Below are positions 1 to 10,400 of a stretch of 64,000 nt of DNA, one piece after another. The first letter of the stretch is position 1. Each line of letters opens with the position of its first letter. Origin of the DNA: Schizochytrium sp. TIO01 (Eukaryota; Sar; Bigyra; Thraustochytrida; Thraustochytriidae). A model generated the notes under the pieces. It saw nothing but the letters and a program-made list of their open reading frames with translations. It had not been told where the DNA came from and ran no database searches. Both the position numbers and the translations under genes were made by a program. The stretch lies in assembly GCA_004764695.1 (NCBI GenBank), contig SMSO01000031.1, positions 2,093,048-2,157,047 of the forward strand, written 5' to 3'.

Positions 1-414
1 TGCTACGAAGTGCACCGCCATGGGATGCAGGGGGGGAGACTGCTTTCGTTGAACCTTCTAACGATCATATATTTCGTTTTGTATTTGGACTTTTGTTTGC
101 TTAACGTAAGACTTGCCTGCGGCACGCAATCAGTGAATGCCATAGCTAGGAAACGCTGTCATAGCTTTCGAAACCAAAATATATACTTGAAATACGTCAA
201 AAAGGAGATTTCATTCTACAGGAGCAGAATTAAAAAATCAATACAATTCATTTAAATTCATCTGATCAGAACTATTGTACATTTATTTTCAGAGAGACAA
301 ACGTTCAAGTAATGTTCCACTAAAACCTTAGTGATTTAAACGAACTTCGTTTGGGCTGTCCCTTTTAGATGTCTCACACGGAAGATATATTTAACACCCG
401 TCCTTCCACAGCGA
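1..414. other. Spacer, no gene recognised
   Basis: AT-rich sequence downstream of the tetraspanin-like gene. One open frame of about 80 codons on the plus strand (10-255) starts at GTG and shows no recognisable motif. I treat the stretch as 3' flank or the edge of an upstream gene. Confidence 0.4.
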
Positions 415-1593
415 TCATGCTGGCTCCACACTTCCAATTGGTGACCTTGGGCCATGCCCAGCAAAGCCCAAATGTTCAGGCCAATGAGATGTAACCCGTT
501 GCATATCCTTGATTGCAGATCGCTTCTTGGATATTTCTTTCCTACGACGACTCCTTGACAGCTGATCACGACGGATCTGGATGTAGCGAATGAATTTAAT
601 GCTATATCCAAAAGCTTGAGAGGCAATCCAAACAACAACAAACGTCATATTTACACTCAAAGTGTTCGTGAGTAGAACAGAATAGTATCTGCTAAAAAGC
701 TGTTGGAATTGATTCGGTGCACCAGTTAAGTATCCAGTCTGAGCCGAGGATCCACAGCCTTGGATACTCTGCTCTGGTGGCCCGAGAAGCGTAACGGTAT
801 ACTCTGGTACGTCCTGAGTAAAAGTTATTCCGGTACAGTACGTACTGGTCATACCAATACTGAGCATCTCAAAGTACTCTTCATCAATGATGCAAACACA
901 GCTACCCTCAAGGGTGTAATATGGGCAATCTCTAGTTAAGTTAGTGACACTGGAGCATCTCGCGAGACTGCGAAAAGCCCAACCCCTATTTACACAGCAG
1001 TTCTGAAACATGGCTGCTGTTAGGTCATTGACCTTTTGTGCATCTTCGTCAGTGAGCTGTTTGCTCGCTGAGCGGCCAACTGAACGAACTGTGCGACCAG
1101 TGTTGAGCAGAACTTGAGTGGATGAAATAAATACTGCGTAGACCATGACTGTAAGAATCAGCAGCACCACGTTGATGAGCTTCCTGACAACATCCCTTCT
1201 TGGGGATTTGGACAAGCTTAGTGTGAGAACCACAAGGTAGAGACCGAGAGCTACTGTAGGCGCGAAAATTGGCCATGTAACAAGATGCAAGTACAAGGTA
1301 CTGAGCACTTCCATTCTAAAGAAAACCACGGCTGTATAAATTTGCAAAACAAAGAGACACACAGCAAATGCAAATGCCTGTATTCTCAGTGTTGAAAGGT
1401 ACCTATCAATCCACCTTTGGCAGCATGTTCTCGTGCACCTGCAGCGTTTTCCCTGGTCGCGTGAAGATCGTCGCCGTCCTTGGAGCTCTTTGCGAGTCCC
1501 TCTACTCGGTGACTCGCCTCCGGCAAGTGCCTCAAACTCTTCTTGGCTGAAGCTGCTCGGCTGCGAGAAGAGCCTCGATGGTGCCGAGGACAT
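415..1593 (-). CDS. Tetraspanin-like four-TM membrane protein
   Basis: The 392-residue product has four hydrophobic segments: three close together in the N-terminal half (LRIQAFAFAVCLFV..., LVTWPIFAPTVALGL..., KLINVVLLILTVMVY...) and one near the C-terminus (VNMTFVVVWIASQAFGY). Between the third and fourth lies a loop of about 130 residues with eight cysteines, beginning with an NCCVNRG motif. This is tetraspanin topology, and CC followed by G resembles the family's CCG signature without matching it exactly. A cluster CRCTRTCC lies just before the first membrane segment, where tetraspanins are typically palmitoylated. The C-terminal tail is basic and probably cytoplasmic. The frame extends five codons upstream to a TTG, but the first ATG at 1593 is preferred. 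Tetraspanins organise membrane microdomains; the assignment here rests on topology and cysteines only, so a different four-TM family is possible. Confidence 0.6.
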   Translation of the reverse strand: MSSAPSRLFSQPSSFSQEEFEALAGGESPSRGTRKELQGRRRSSRDQGKRCRCTRTCCQRWIDRYLSTLRIQAFAFAVCLFVLQIYTAVVFFRMEVLSTLYLHLVTWPIFAPTVALGLYLVVLTLSLSKSPRRDVVRKLINVVLLILTVMVYAVFISSTQVLLNTGRTVRSVGRSASKQLTDEDAQKVNDLTAAMFQNCCVNRGWAFRSLARCSSVTNLTRDCPYYTLEGSCVCIIDEEYFEMLSIGMTSTYCTGITFTQDVPEYTVTLLGPPEQSIQGCGSSAQTGYLTGAPNQFQQLFSRYYSVLLTNTLSVNMTFVVVWIASQAFGYSIKFIRYIQIRRDQLSRSRRRKEISKKRSAIKDMQRVTSHWPEHLGFAGHGPRSPIGSVEPA

Positions 1594-2542
1594 CCTCGCC
1601 GCTCGCAATATGAGATCGCGTGAGTGTTAGATGCCGCTCACGACGGTCTCGCGGCACGGCAACATATCAATCTACATTGAACATTGAGCATTGAACATCA
1701 AGTGAGCTCTTTATTTTATAAAAAGTTGTTAGTCTATCCTACTCGTAGGACCTATTAGGCACTATTACTTACAACGAGATAGATAGTAATAATGATTCTA
1801 GGTAGGTACTAGTACGTACTACTTTCAATTTAATGCATCACATTAATGTCTTACTTGACAAATTCGATACGGTGAACTTGAACGAAGCCAACTCCAGGAT
1901 CCTCTTCAAGACTCCTTGCGCCAAGACAACGTTGCCCACAAATTCATCACCATAGCTTTGACTAGTGCAGCAACACGCAGGTCTCGCTCCCGGCGCTTGA
2001 CGCTGGTATCAAGACGTCGTTTATGGCAGATAGTTAATTAATTTGTCTGGAGATAGATTTTGTTATTGAAAGAAAAATGATCAGTCGGGGTTCCTCGGAT
2101 ACGACACCTTTCATTTCGCGATGTGGTTCAACAGTTTGGTGAAGACATGTGTCGACAATCCTTTTATACCGCTATATCTTTGCTATGGGCTCGTGAAGAT
2201 CTGCGTCAGTGGCGAGCTACATCGAACTCAGGTACAGGTTTTGGCGAAGCTCTGATGTAATTCATCTATCACAAGAACATCGAAGCAAAGGAATCAACGA
2301 AAGAAGGAGGGCTATGTAGTGCTACTGTTTAAGGTAGTAAAAAGGAAGAAAGAAGTAAGAAGGTAAAATCAAAGAAATCGCTCATTTTTCACATTACTCC
2401 GCCTCCGTTAGAGGCAGCAGAACACAATCAAATCAAACCCGCAGGCCTCAAGTTGGTGCTCCTGCGTCGTTGCGGCTCTAGGGTTCTTGTATAGCAGGTT
2501 TTTGCGTTGGATGCGGCGGCCCTCCGGTCCCTGATTAGGAGC
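1594..2542. other. Divergent intergenic region
   Basis: Shared upstream region of the tetraspanin-like gene (-) and the Rab gene (+). It contains a CTAGGTAGGTACT element at 1798-1810, a word that recurs in other spacers here. No gene is seen. Confidence 0.5.
2511..2534 (+). promoter_or_regulatory. Short upstream ORF before the Rab start
   Basis: An ATG at 2511 opens an out-of-frame reading frame of seven codons that ends in TGA at 2532-2534, eight bases before the Rab ATG at 2543. If the transcript begins upstream, this uORF would be met first and could lower translation of the Rab. It is seen directly in sequence; its use is inferred. Confidence 0.35.
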
Positions 2543-3340
2543 ATGATGCGAGATGCAGACACTCTCGTATACAAGCTCGTGCTCGTAGGCAATTCAGCAG
2601 TGGGCAAAACAAACCTGTTGGCGAGTTTCATGCACGAACAGAAACTTGAGAAAAGACGTCGCTCTGGCTTCGAGAAATCTCTCAATGGATATGACGATCA
2701 GGAACCAGGTTTGCTAGATCATAGTAGCGGCGGCGGTATCTTCAACAAGCTTGAAGGTGGCTTCTCCGAAAACCATCCCCCGACAATCGGCTGCGAGTTT
2801 TACTCGGAGCAGATAACCCATCCCACAGATGGAGCCAAGATACAGCTGCAGATCTGGGATACAGCTGGTCAAGAGCGATACAGATCCATCACGCCAGGAC
2901 ACTACCGCAGGGCAGTAGGTGCTTTGCTAGTCTACGATGTGACAAACCGCAAGTCTTTTGAGGCTTTGCAAAGCTGGGACAAGGAGCTTGCTGATTGGCC
3001 CCTGCATGAGTGCATCATGCTTGTTGGTAATAAAGTAGATTTGTATGATCCCGAAAACCCGGATCATGTATCACCAGAGGAGCATCAAAAAGCCCAGCAA
3101 CAATTCATGTACAGGGGATCCATTCGTACTAGCGCCAAAACTGGCGAAAACGTTAACAATTGTTTCCTGAAGTTAGTCTTTCTGATCCATCAGCATCAAG
3201 CTGCTTCGAGTGCAAAGAGCGACTATGATGTGCGTAACAGTCTCAACTTTCTCAAATCTTCCATCGAGCTTGACGATGACGAAACTGACCCTGATGCCCA
3301 GGCCCAAAACAACAATCCTTGCGCAGGCTGCAACTCATGA
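2543..3340 (+). CDS. Rab-family small GTPase with insertion
   Basis: All G motifs are present: P-loop GNSAVGKT (residues 16-23), switch I threonine in PPTIGCEF (about 81), G3 WDTAGQERY, G4 NKVD and G5 SAK. This places it in the Rab branch of Ras-like GTPases, which control vesicle identity and traffic. The distance from the P-loop lysine to the switch I threonine is 59 residues, compared with about 19 in typical Rabs, so there is a polar insertion of about 40 residues (roughly 34-76) at the end of helix 1. It is in frame, so either a true insertion or a retained 3n intron is possible. The C-terminus ends CAGCNS, with cysteines at -6 and -3, which is not a standard CC, CXC or CAAX ending. An upstream frame extension begins with TTG; the ATG at 2543 gives a normal Rab N-terminus. 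Confidence 0.9.
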   Translation: MMRDADTLVYKLVLVGNSAVGKTNLLASFMHEQKLEKRRRSGFEKSLNGYDDQEPGLLDHSSGGGIFNKLEGGFSENHPPTIGCEFYSEQITHPTDGAKIQLQIWDTAGQERYRSITPGHYRRAVGALLVYDVTNRKSFEALQSWDKELADWPLHECIMLVGNKVDLYDPENPDHVSPEEHQKAQQQFMYRGSIRTSAKTGENVNNCFLKLVFLIHQHQAASSAKSDYDVRNSLNFLKSSIELDDDETDPDAQAQNNNPCAGCNS

Positions 3341-4462
3341 TCCTCACTATTATAGTTGACCCTTCTATCGCTCTCCTTGTATGTGCTTTTGTGCCCTTTT
3401 CTTCAAAGATGCCGTTATTGATTTTTAGATACCTTGGCTTCTCTCATGACAGCTTTGTTTAGTTTAGCTTTTATACATTCCCCAATGATGATTTTTCTTT
3501 TCGATTTGCTTCTCTGCTTTGCGCTTCCGACTCTGTATCTATATTTTATTGCTGCTTAAAATCCCATCAATCTAATTTTTTCACTCACTGAGATCAATCA
3601 AGTTTTCTAGCATCAGTCACAAATTTGCTGTTACCTAAGCGGCTTGGTGCAAACACACATCTTAGTCTTCTAATGGTCCGCTATAGCCTGATCTACTTGG
3701 CTATGCGCCTGCTGTATCGCTCAACTCTACCAAATGTAGCACATACCTGAGAATGTTATAGAGGGTTGCCTTCTTGTTTTATATTTAGAGAAAGTAAGTT
3801 AAAAAATCAAAAACTGAATATGATTCTAAAAAGCAGTACTATACCATTGACAATTCATCTCAGCAGCAAGGTAACCGTGGATCTCAGGGTTCTCTCTAAA
3901 GTTACCTCAAGTACTTCCCCATGGCTATCTTGCTCACTCAAACTGTCGTTACTTACATGGCATGCATAGCTTCTACTAGAATAGGTAGTCAGGATCTACG
4001 TCTAATAGTGTCGCCTATATTTTAAAATATAAAAAACGCTACTATGGTTTTCAGCCCCCTTGTGTATTAGCATGATATTGGTCTATATGTACTTTCTTTT
4101 TAATTAAAAATTAATCGTAACGGCTAGTTTTCGTGATTGACAACTAACTGTAACTCCAGAGTCCCAATCAACCTCAAATTCTACGTAACTACGTGAGCAC
4201 CCCATATATAAAAGGTCAGCTGGGCATTAGAACAAGCAGTATAGTTCTGGATGGGCTTGATGTTATGTTTGGCTGTACGCTGTTTTTTAATGTTAAAAAA
4301 ACAAAAACAAAAAAACCAATTTTAGTAAAACTATAAAACTTGCACGTACATCTGTTTCACAATTGTAGTAAGAAAGTTAAAATTTAGTATGTATCTACAA
4401 TACTAGCGTTACTTTGACAATCAAAGGACATTACCATAGTACTAAAACGATCTGAGCCTGTC
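3341..4462. other. Intergenic region
   Basis: This AT-rich spacer holds the 3' flank of the Rab gene and the promoter of the LRR-IQ gene. A perfect palindrome TATATTTTAAAATATA lies near 4016-4031, and there is a TATA box at 4205. No coding sequence is supported. Confidence 0.5.
4205..4214 (+). promoter_or_regulatory. TATA box of the LRR-IQ-EF gene
   Basis: The sequence TATATAAAAG lies 258 bases upstream of the ATG at 4463. The same ten bases occur at 19991, ahead of another gene. This implies a 5' leader of roughly 200 bases. Confidence 0.45.
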
Positions 4463-7400
4463 ATGGATGCGGGCTCAGCTCGGGCTGTATCAGCGCCTGG
4501 CGGGCGTCGGCCTCGGCGAAATAACAAAGAGCAGCAGCAGCACCTAACCCAAAGACGACCTGCAACATCCCAAGGGTTCGGAACGAGGTCACCATACGAA
4601 TCAAAATTGAATGATCAATACTCTATAGTCCCTGTTTCTATTGAAAAGCACATCACTTTGGCTGAACAAACAGGAGGTCGGCAAACAAAGAAGAAAGCCG
4701 GGATTTCAAAAAGAGAGGGACTGGACATTGCGAAACTTGGCAACGAACTAGCTGCATGTGAGGATTACCAGCCTGACCTCATCCTTCGTGGCATCCAATC
4801 AGGTCTTGAAATTACGAAATCATCGTCAGGAAATGTCAGAACCCAAGGCCCAGACCCCTTGAGTTTTCCAATTCAATTGCTAAACCGATCTTATGACTTG
4901 CACCGTAGCTACAAACTTCAAAATCACCATCAATACAGTACTGATGCTCCATCGAGACATGCTGGCCAGCATTCAAAACCAGAGTTTATGCTAAAACCAA
5001 GTTCTAGCGTTCCTTTTGGAAAACCTTGTAAAACTGTCAACCTGGAAGGTTGGAAAGCCTGCGCAGAATCGCTTGCAGCCATTGGACATTCAAATCCACA
5101 TGTGATAAGCTTTAAAGGCTGCTATGAGCTTCATTTAACTGGAATCGTTAGCTTGGTTTCCAAACTTCGGCTTACTCCAGGAAATTGTGCACTTCAGCAT
5201 GTTGATCTATCAGGTTGGGTCGCCCCTGAGAAAGAAGTTGATACAGGCGTAGCGCTTTTGGTAGCCTGTGCAGGCGTATCACTTAAATCTTTAGAGCTTT
5301 CGAATACTGAACTCAGTGACATAGGACTAGTTGCAATTGGCAAGAGGTGTGAGCATTTAACACATCTTGATGTGAGCTATTGTAAAAAAGTTACGGATGA
5401 AGGCATATCTGCAGTAATGCACCCCCCAAGCGTAAGGAAAGTTGCACGCTTGAGGACCCTAAGAATTGCCTTTTGTTCCAAGGTGCGGGGGCGTTGGAAT
5501 CTCTTGGCAGGATTAGGCAATCGTGTAGAGCTTGGTCTTTGTGAGATAGAAAAGTGCGACCTCAATGGATGCAAACGGTTTGAAAGTATTGGTATCTTGG
5601 AGCTAGCTCAAAGCTCGCAAGGGCATCTGCGAGAGATCAATGCAAATTACTGTAGCAATTTAGATGATACAGTCATTTTGCAAGCAGCCACATATTTACC
5701 ACGGTTAAATAAACTTGAACTTCAAGAATGTCACAGAATAACTGATGAGGCGATGCTTGCATTGGCTACAAGCAATATTACACATCTGGAATCTATTAAT
5801 ATTTCTGGAACTCAAGTTACAGATATTGGTCTTTCAGCGCTTGCAGAAGCTTTCTCTTTTTCGCTTAGGGAATTGTATGCAAGCATGCCAAGACCAGTAA
5901 ACTTTGTTCGGAATGCAAAACTACTTGAAGTAGGTACCGGGGCTCTCTCGCGGTTGTCATACTCGAAGGATGAGCAAAAGGCCATGCTTCAAGTTAGGAA
6001 ACTAGCCGAACTTAAGCAGAGCCGCCGGGGCCGCTGGGTTGCCGCCCAAGCTTACTCTGCTCGAACTGGTGATGATGAATCAGATTTGGAAGTAATTGAG
6101 TCTCAAAATGCATTTCGTGCTCTGGACATCGAAAACCACACATTGTTTCCTGCAGACTCACTTATGCTCCTATGTCGTGGATCAGCGCAGTTTTTAGTAC
6201 ATCTTTCGGTGGCTGGAAATCAGACCATCACAGCCGAGCATTTAAGATCTCTTTTCCAAGCTTGTCCAAGGTTATCTGGTCTCAATCTCGCTCGATGTGA
6301 GCAAATCGGAGATTCTGCAGTGCAAGTGATTTGCGAATCTGGCTCTAATCTTATTCAACTTGATATTTCTCGTGCCGTGGACGAACAACTGCCCCTGTCG
6401 ATATCGAATCAAAAGCTTTCGTGGTTGATCCTCAAGTGCACTCAGCTTGTTCATCTGAAAGCTCGATACCAGCTTGAATTTTCCTTTAACATCGGCGAAC
6501 AACTCCAGCAAAAACTCAAACAGGAACAATATCACAGCGGCCTGTTTTCTTCGTCAGCATCAATGGAAAACATGGACTTAAGCGGCTGTATCAATTTAAA
6601 ACGGGGCGGGATCGCTCGAATATTGCAAACATTTTCCAACTTGAAATCTCTAGAGTTGTCCTATTGTCCTCAAATTCTTTTGAGCGATATGGTAGCTGTG
6701 CGTAGGCCTGATTTACTCATCGCTGAAGCACCGGAATTTGGGTTTGTTCAGAATGAATCATCTTGGTTGCGCCAAAGTGTAACCCAAGCTTGGGTCGTGC
6801 GCAATCGTCTTGAAGAAGAAGCTGCACATAGGATTCAAAAACGCTACAGACTTTATAAAGCTGCACCTGTCACACTTGAATATTTGATTTTGTGTAACTT
6901 GGTAGCCTCACAAGCTGCTGCAGAGGTCATTCAAAAACAATGGGCGCAATATCGGATCCGAAAACAAATACTGACTGCGGTTCATCGCATTTGGGCAATT
7001 CGTGTTATGCAGCGATTCTTTCGCTGTCGCTTGTGGAGAAAGAGAGTGTATACAATGTTACAAGATGATGTGGCAAGAGAGCGTCGCGAGTGGCTTGCAG
7101 CCAAAATGAAAAGAGAATTCTTGAATAGCCGCACCATCCAAGTATGGTATCGCCGAATTCTTTGGGAAAGGTCTCCCGATGGATTATGGCACGCCGAGCT
7201 ACAACGGCAGGCCAAAATCGAACTTGCTTGGCGCCGACAAACAAAATTATGGCGAGGGCAGTTTGCTAAAGTCTACCTTGAGGCAGCCAATGAGGCGCGT
7301 AGCCAACAAAGATTCCGAGCAGGCATGATGATTGCCAGTTTCGAGACCCCTATCAAGGCCAAGCGTGGTGCAAGAACACTTTTGTGTGCTTTCTGCCGGA

Positions 7401-10400
7401 GGGTGCGGTCTGATCTTTGGTGTGCATTGTGCCAGTACTCCTTATGCAATACATGTGCCTGGGGGCGTCCATCTCACCGGCGCCATGTTGAAGCTTGTCT
7501 TGACACGCGGCATTCCAATGACTTGTTTCGTTACATAACCGAGCCAGTTGAGACTGAAGAATTTACGAAGCGGCTGGGCATTGGGGAGTTTTTAGATGCG
7601 TTGCAAAATGTCAACATTGCGCTTGGCGAGGCAAGAGACTACATTGCCAAACGCCAAGCGGTGTTGTGTGAGCTCCGACGACGTTTTGCTGTTCGACATG
7701 AAGATAAGAAAAGACGCAAGGCTGAGGAATATCGTGAGCAGCAAAGGCGATTAGAAGATGCTGCAATTCTTGTTCAAAGAAATTTCAGAGCAAAACTCGG
7801 ACGCCACGACTTTGCTGTAATGTCTGCAGCAGCTATGGCTCGACAGGCTGAAATTCAGAAAGTATTTCATGCCGACGCAGCAACTAAGATTCAAGCGATG
7901 CTCCGAGGTATAGAGCCACGAAACCTTTGGCAGCGCTGTAAAGCTGGGCCTCTGCGTAGTTTCATCGACATCAAAAAGCAGCAAGCTGGAATGCGTAAAA
8001 TATACGGTCCGTTCCTTCTAAAACTCTCCCGCCATGCTGCTCTTGCAAAACGTGCGAATGTAAGATGGCTTGTCGAGGAACTTCAAAAGGACCAGGCTAC
8101 CTTCCGTACAAATGTTTTAGAGGTAGAGCTTTTACGCACACAAGAGCGTCTAGCTCGAGCTCGCGAGGCGTTTAAAATCGCCCAGCAAGACGCAGATATG
8201 GCTGCTCAGCGCGCAACAGAATTACTGAATGCAGATGTTGTATTACAGAAACGCTCGCGCCATGTTGCTGAAATTGCCACGGCTACACATGATCATGCAC
8301 GTCAAACATTTGAATTACTTGATCGCCTAATTGTCATGATTGAGTCCAGCCTTGGGGAAGTTGAAGAGGAGCGCCTACGGCGAGCACTAGCGGTCTACAC
8401 GTTTTGTCATGAAAGGGCCGATCACCTATTTGGACAGATCGAAAAACTCGAATTTCTCAAGAAGAATTTGCAGGAGCGAAAGGAAGAGATTGTGACCTGC
8501 CTTAGTGAGCATCAGAGCGTGGCAAACTTATTTGACCGATATGGCGACCCGAAACTAATGCGTCTCACTCGCACCAAGAAAGAAATTGCGGCACGTCACG
8601 AATTTGACTGGATTTCGATAAAGCTAGGTGAGCGCCTTATTTCCGATGTCATGGCAGAGCGACGTATTGAAGAGGCCTCAGCTGCAAACAACTCTGCGGC
8701 AGGTGGGCAAGTTAACCGTGAAGCCCTTGCGGCGAGGTCAGATTCACATATTCCTGCTGAAGTTGATCGCTACTGGGACGAAATTTATCGAGTGCTCTCC
8801 TTTGTAGAACAATTTGTTATTGACTACGGCAAACTTGAGCAGAGAAGACGCGAACTTTTTAAGAAGCTTCTACCCACACACACATATTTATTAGCATTCT
8901 TTGACGAAGCTCGTGAGATGGCTATTGAACGCGCCAAGTTTGATCACCAAGGAAAACATGCGAAATCCTTACAAATTGCTAAACTAGAAACTGCGATTCG
9001 GGCAAAAATCATGCAGTTACACGACGAAATCAAAAGACCAGCACTTGATCTTGCTGCTGATCTTCGCAAGTGGGAGAGAAAATCCAACGCTTTAGTGTTG
9101 CCTAGCTTGACCAAAGGGTACACTGTATCGATACCAGAAACTTGTATGGTGGAACATAAAGTTTCAATCAAGGGACTGTATCGCGAAATAAAGTCTGCGG
9201 CCTGGACGTCGCTGCTCCCTGGACGATTCTTTGCAGATGAGCAAGCCCTTGATGCGGACCGCCAACTGCAAGCGCGAATTCAGGGCACCTTAAATGCCCG
9301 AAAAGCGGAAGGAGAAGGCTCAGACGAAAGTTCCGACGAAGCGGGTGAAAACGACGATTCTGAGAACGAAGGCCAAGCAGCGGCAACCCAATCTGTCATT
9401 GATGACTCTCCAGCAGGACTTGCTGCTGCGCTTATTCGCGATGCTAAAATTAGACAAGACAATACTCTGTTCAGCCGTTTACGAAACTGGTGGAATCAGT
9501 CACGCGATGAAGCAGCCGCTTTGGAGCAAAGTGTTTTGCGGCGCCAGCGAACTTCAGCCGCAGTTTTCATCGCCATTGCCGCAGATTTTGCTTTCACAGT
9601 CGGGAGTATCGACTATTCCGAGATGCAACGTGAGCAAGCTCTCCGAGACGAGCAAGGCCTCCCCATGCTACGACCATACTCAAAGAACATAGGTAGTGAT
9701 GTTCCAATTCACTTTTGGTTTCGCACAACCATGGAGGCCAGAGAAATGCTCACCGGATTGAAAATATCGCATGCCTCTTCAAAGTCCGAACTCTACTGGG
9801 AAGATCAACCTGGTTGGAAACGTACTGTACATGAAAAAATGAATGGAGATCCTCGTGCTCCAGCTTTGCAATTCTTGTATCAATCAGCCGATGGGATGAT
9901 TAATGAAGCACCTTCACGATTTATAAAAGCGATCCGGGTCAGTACAAGCAAAGAGGACGAAAACCATTTTGCAGAAGAAGGGTTTGAGCGGATCGGTGAG
10001 GATTTGGGTACATATTTTCTTGTCCCAGAAGCATACTTTTGGATTCTATATGACTCTCCAGATGAAAATACCAAGGCGCTTTGTGAATCAGAAGAGCGCG
10101 AGTTGCTGAATCGACAGGAGCTTGAGAAGAAAAAAGCCCAGATTGAGGCTATTCTCGAGAATAAACCTGAATCTAGTGGAAAATATCAACGAATGCTTGT
10201 GGAAATTAATGGCAAGCTTGATAGGCTAGAGACTATTGAAGCCAAGGAACATCGAGAGCTTGTTGCACGTGCCGCAGAATTTCTTGCTTTAACTAAAAAG
10301 GAGCTCCAGAAGCTTGTTAGATTATTTGCAAGCATGGACAATGATGGATCTGGAAAGGTTTCTCATGAGGAGCTGCTTTCTTTCATTGGTGTTGACTCAA

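Noticed and set aside
10-255. 81-codon frame at the left edge
   Set aside because: GTG start, AT-rich, no motif, no sign of being the end of a larger gene.
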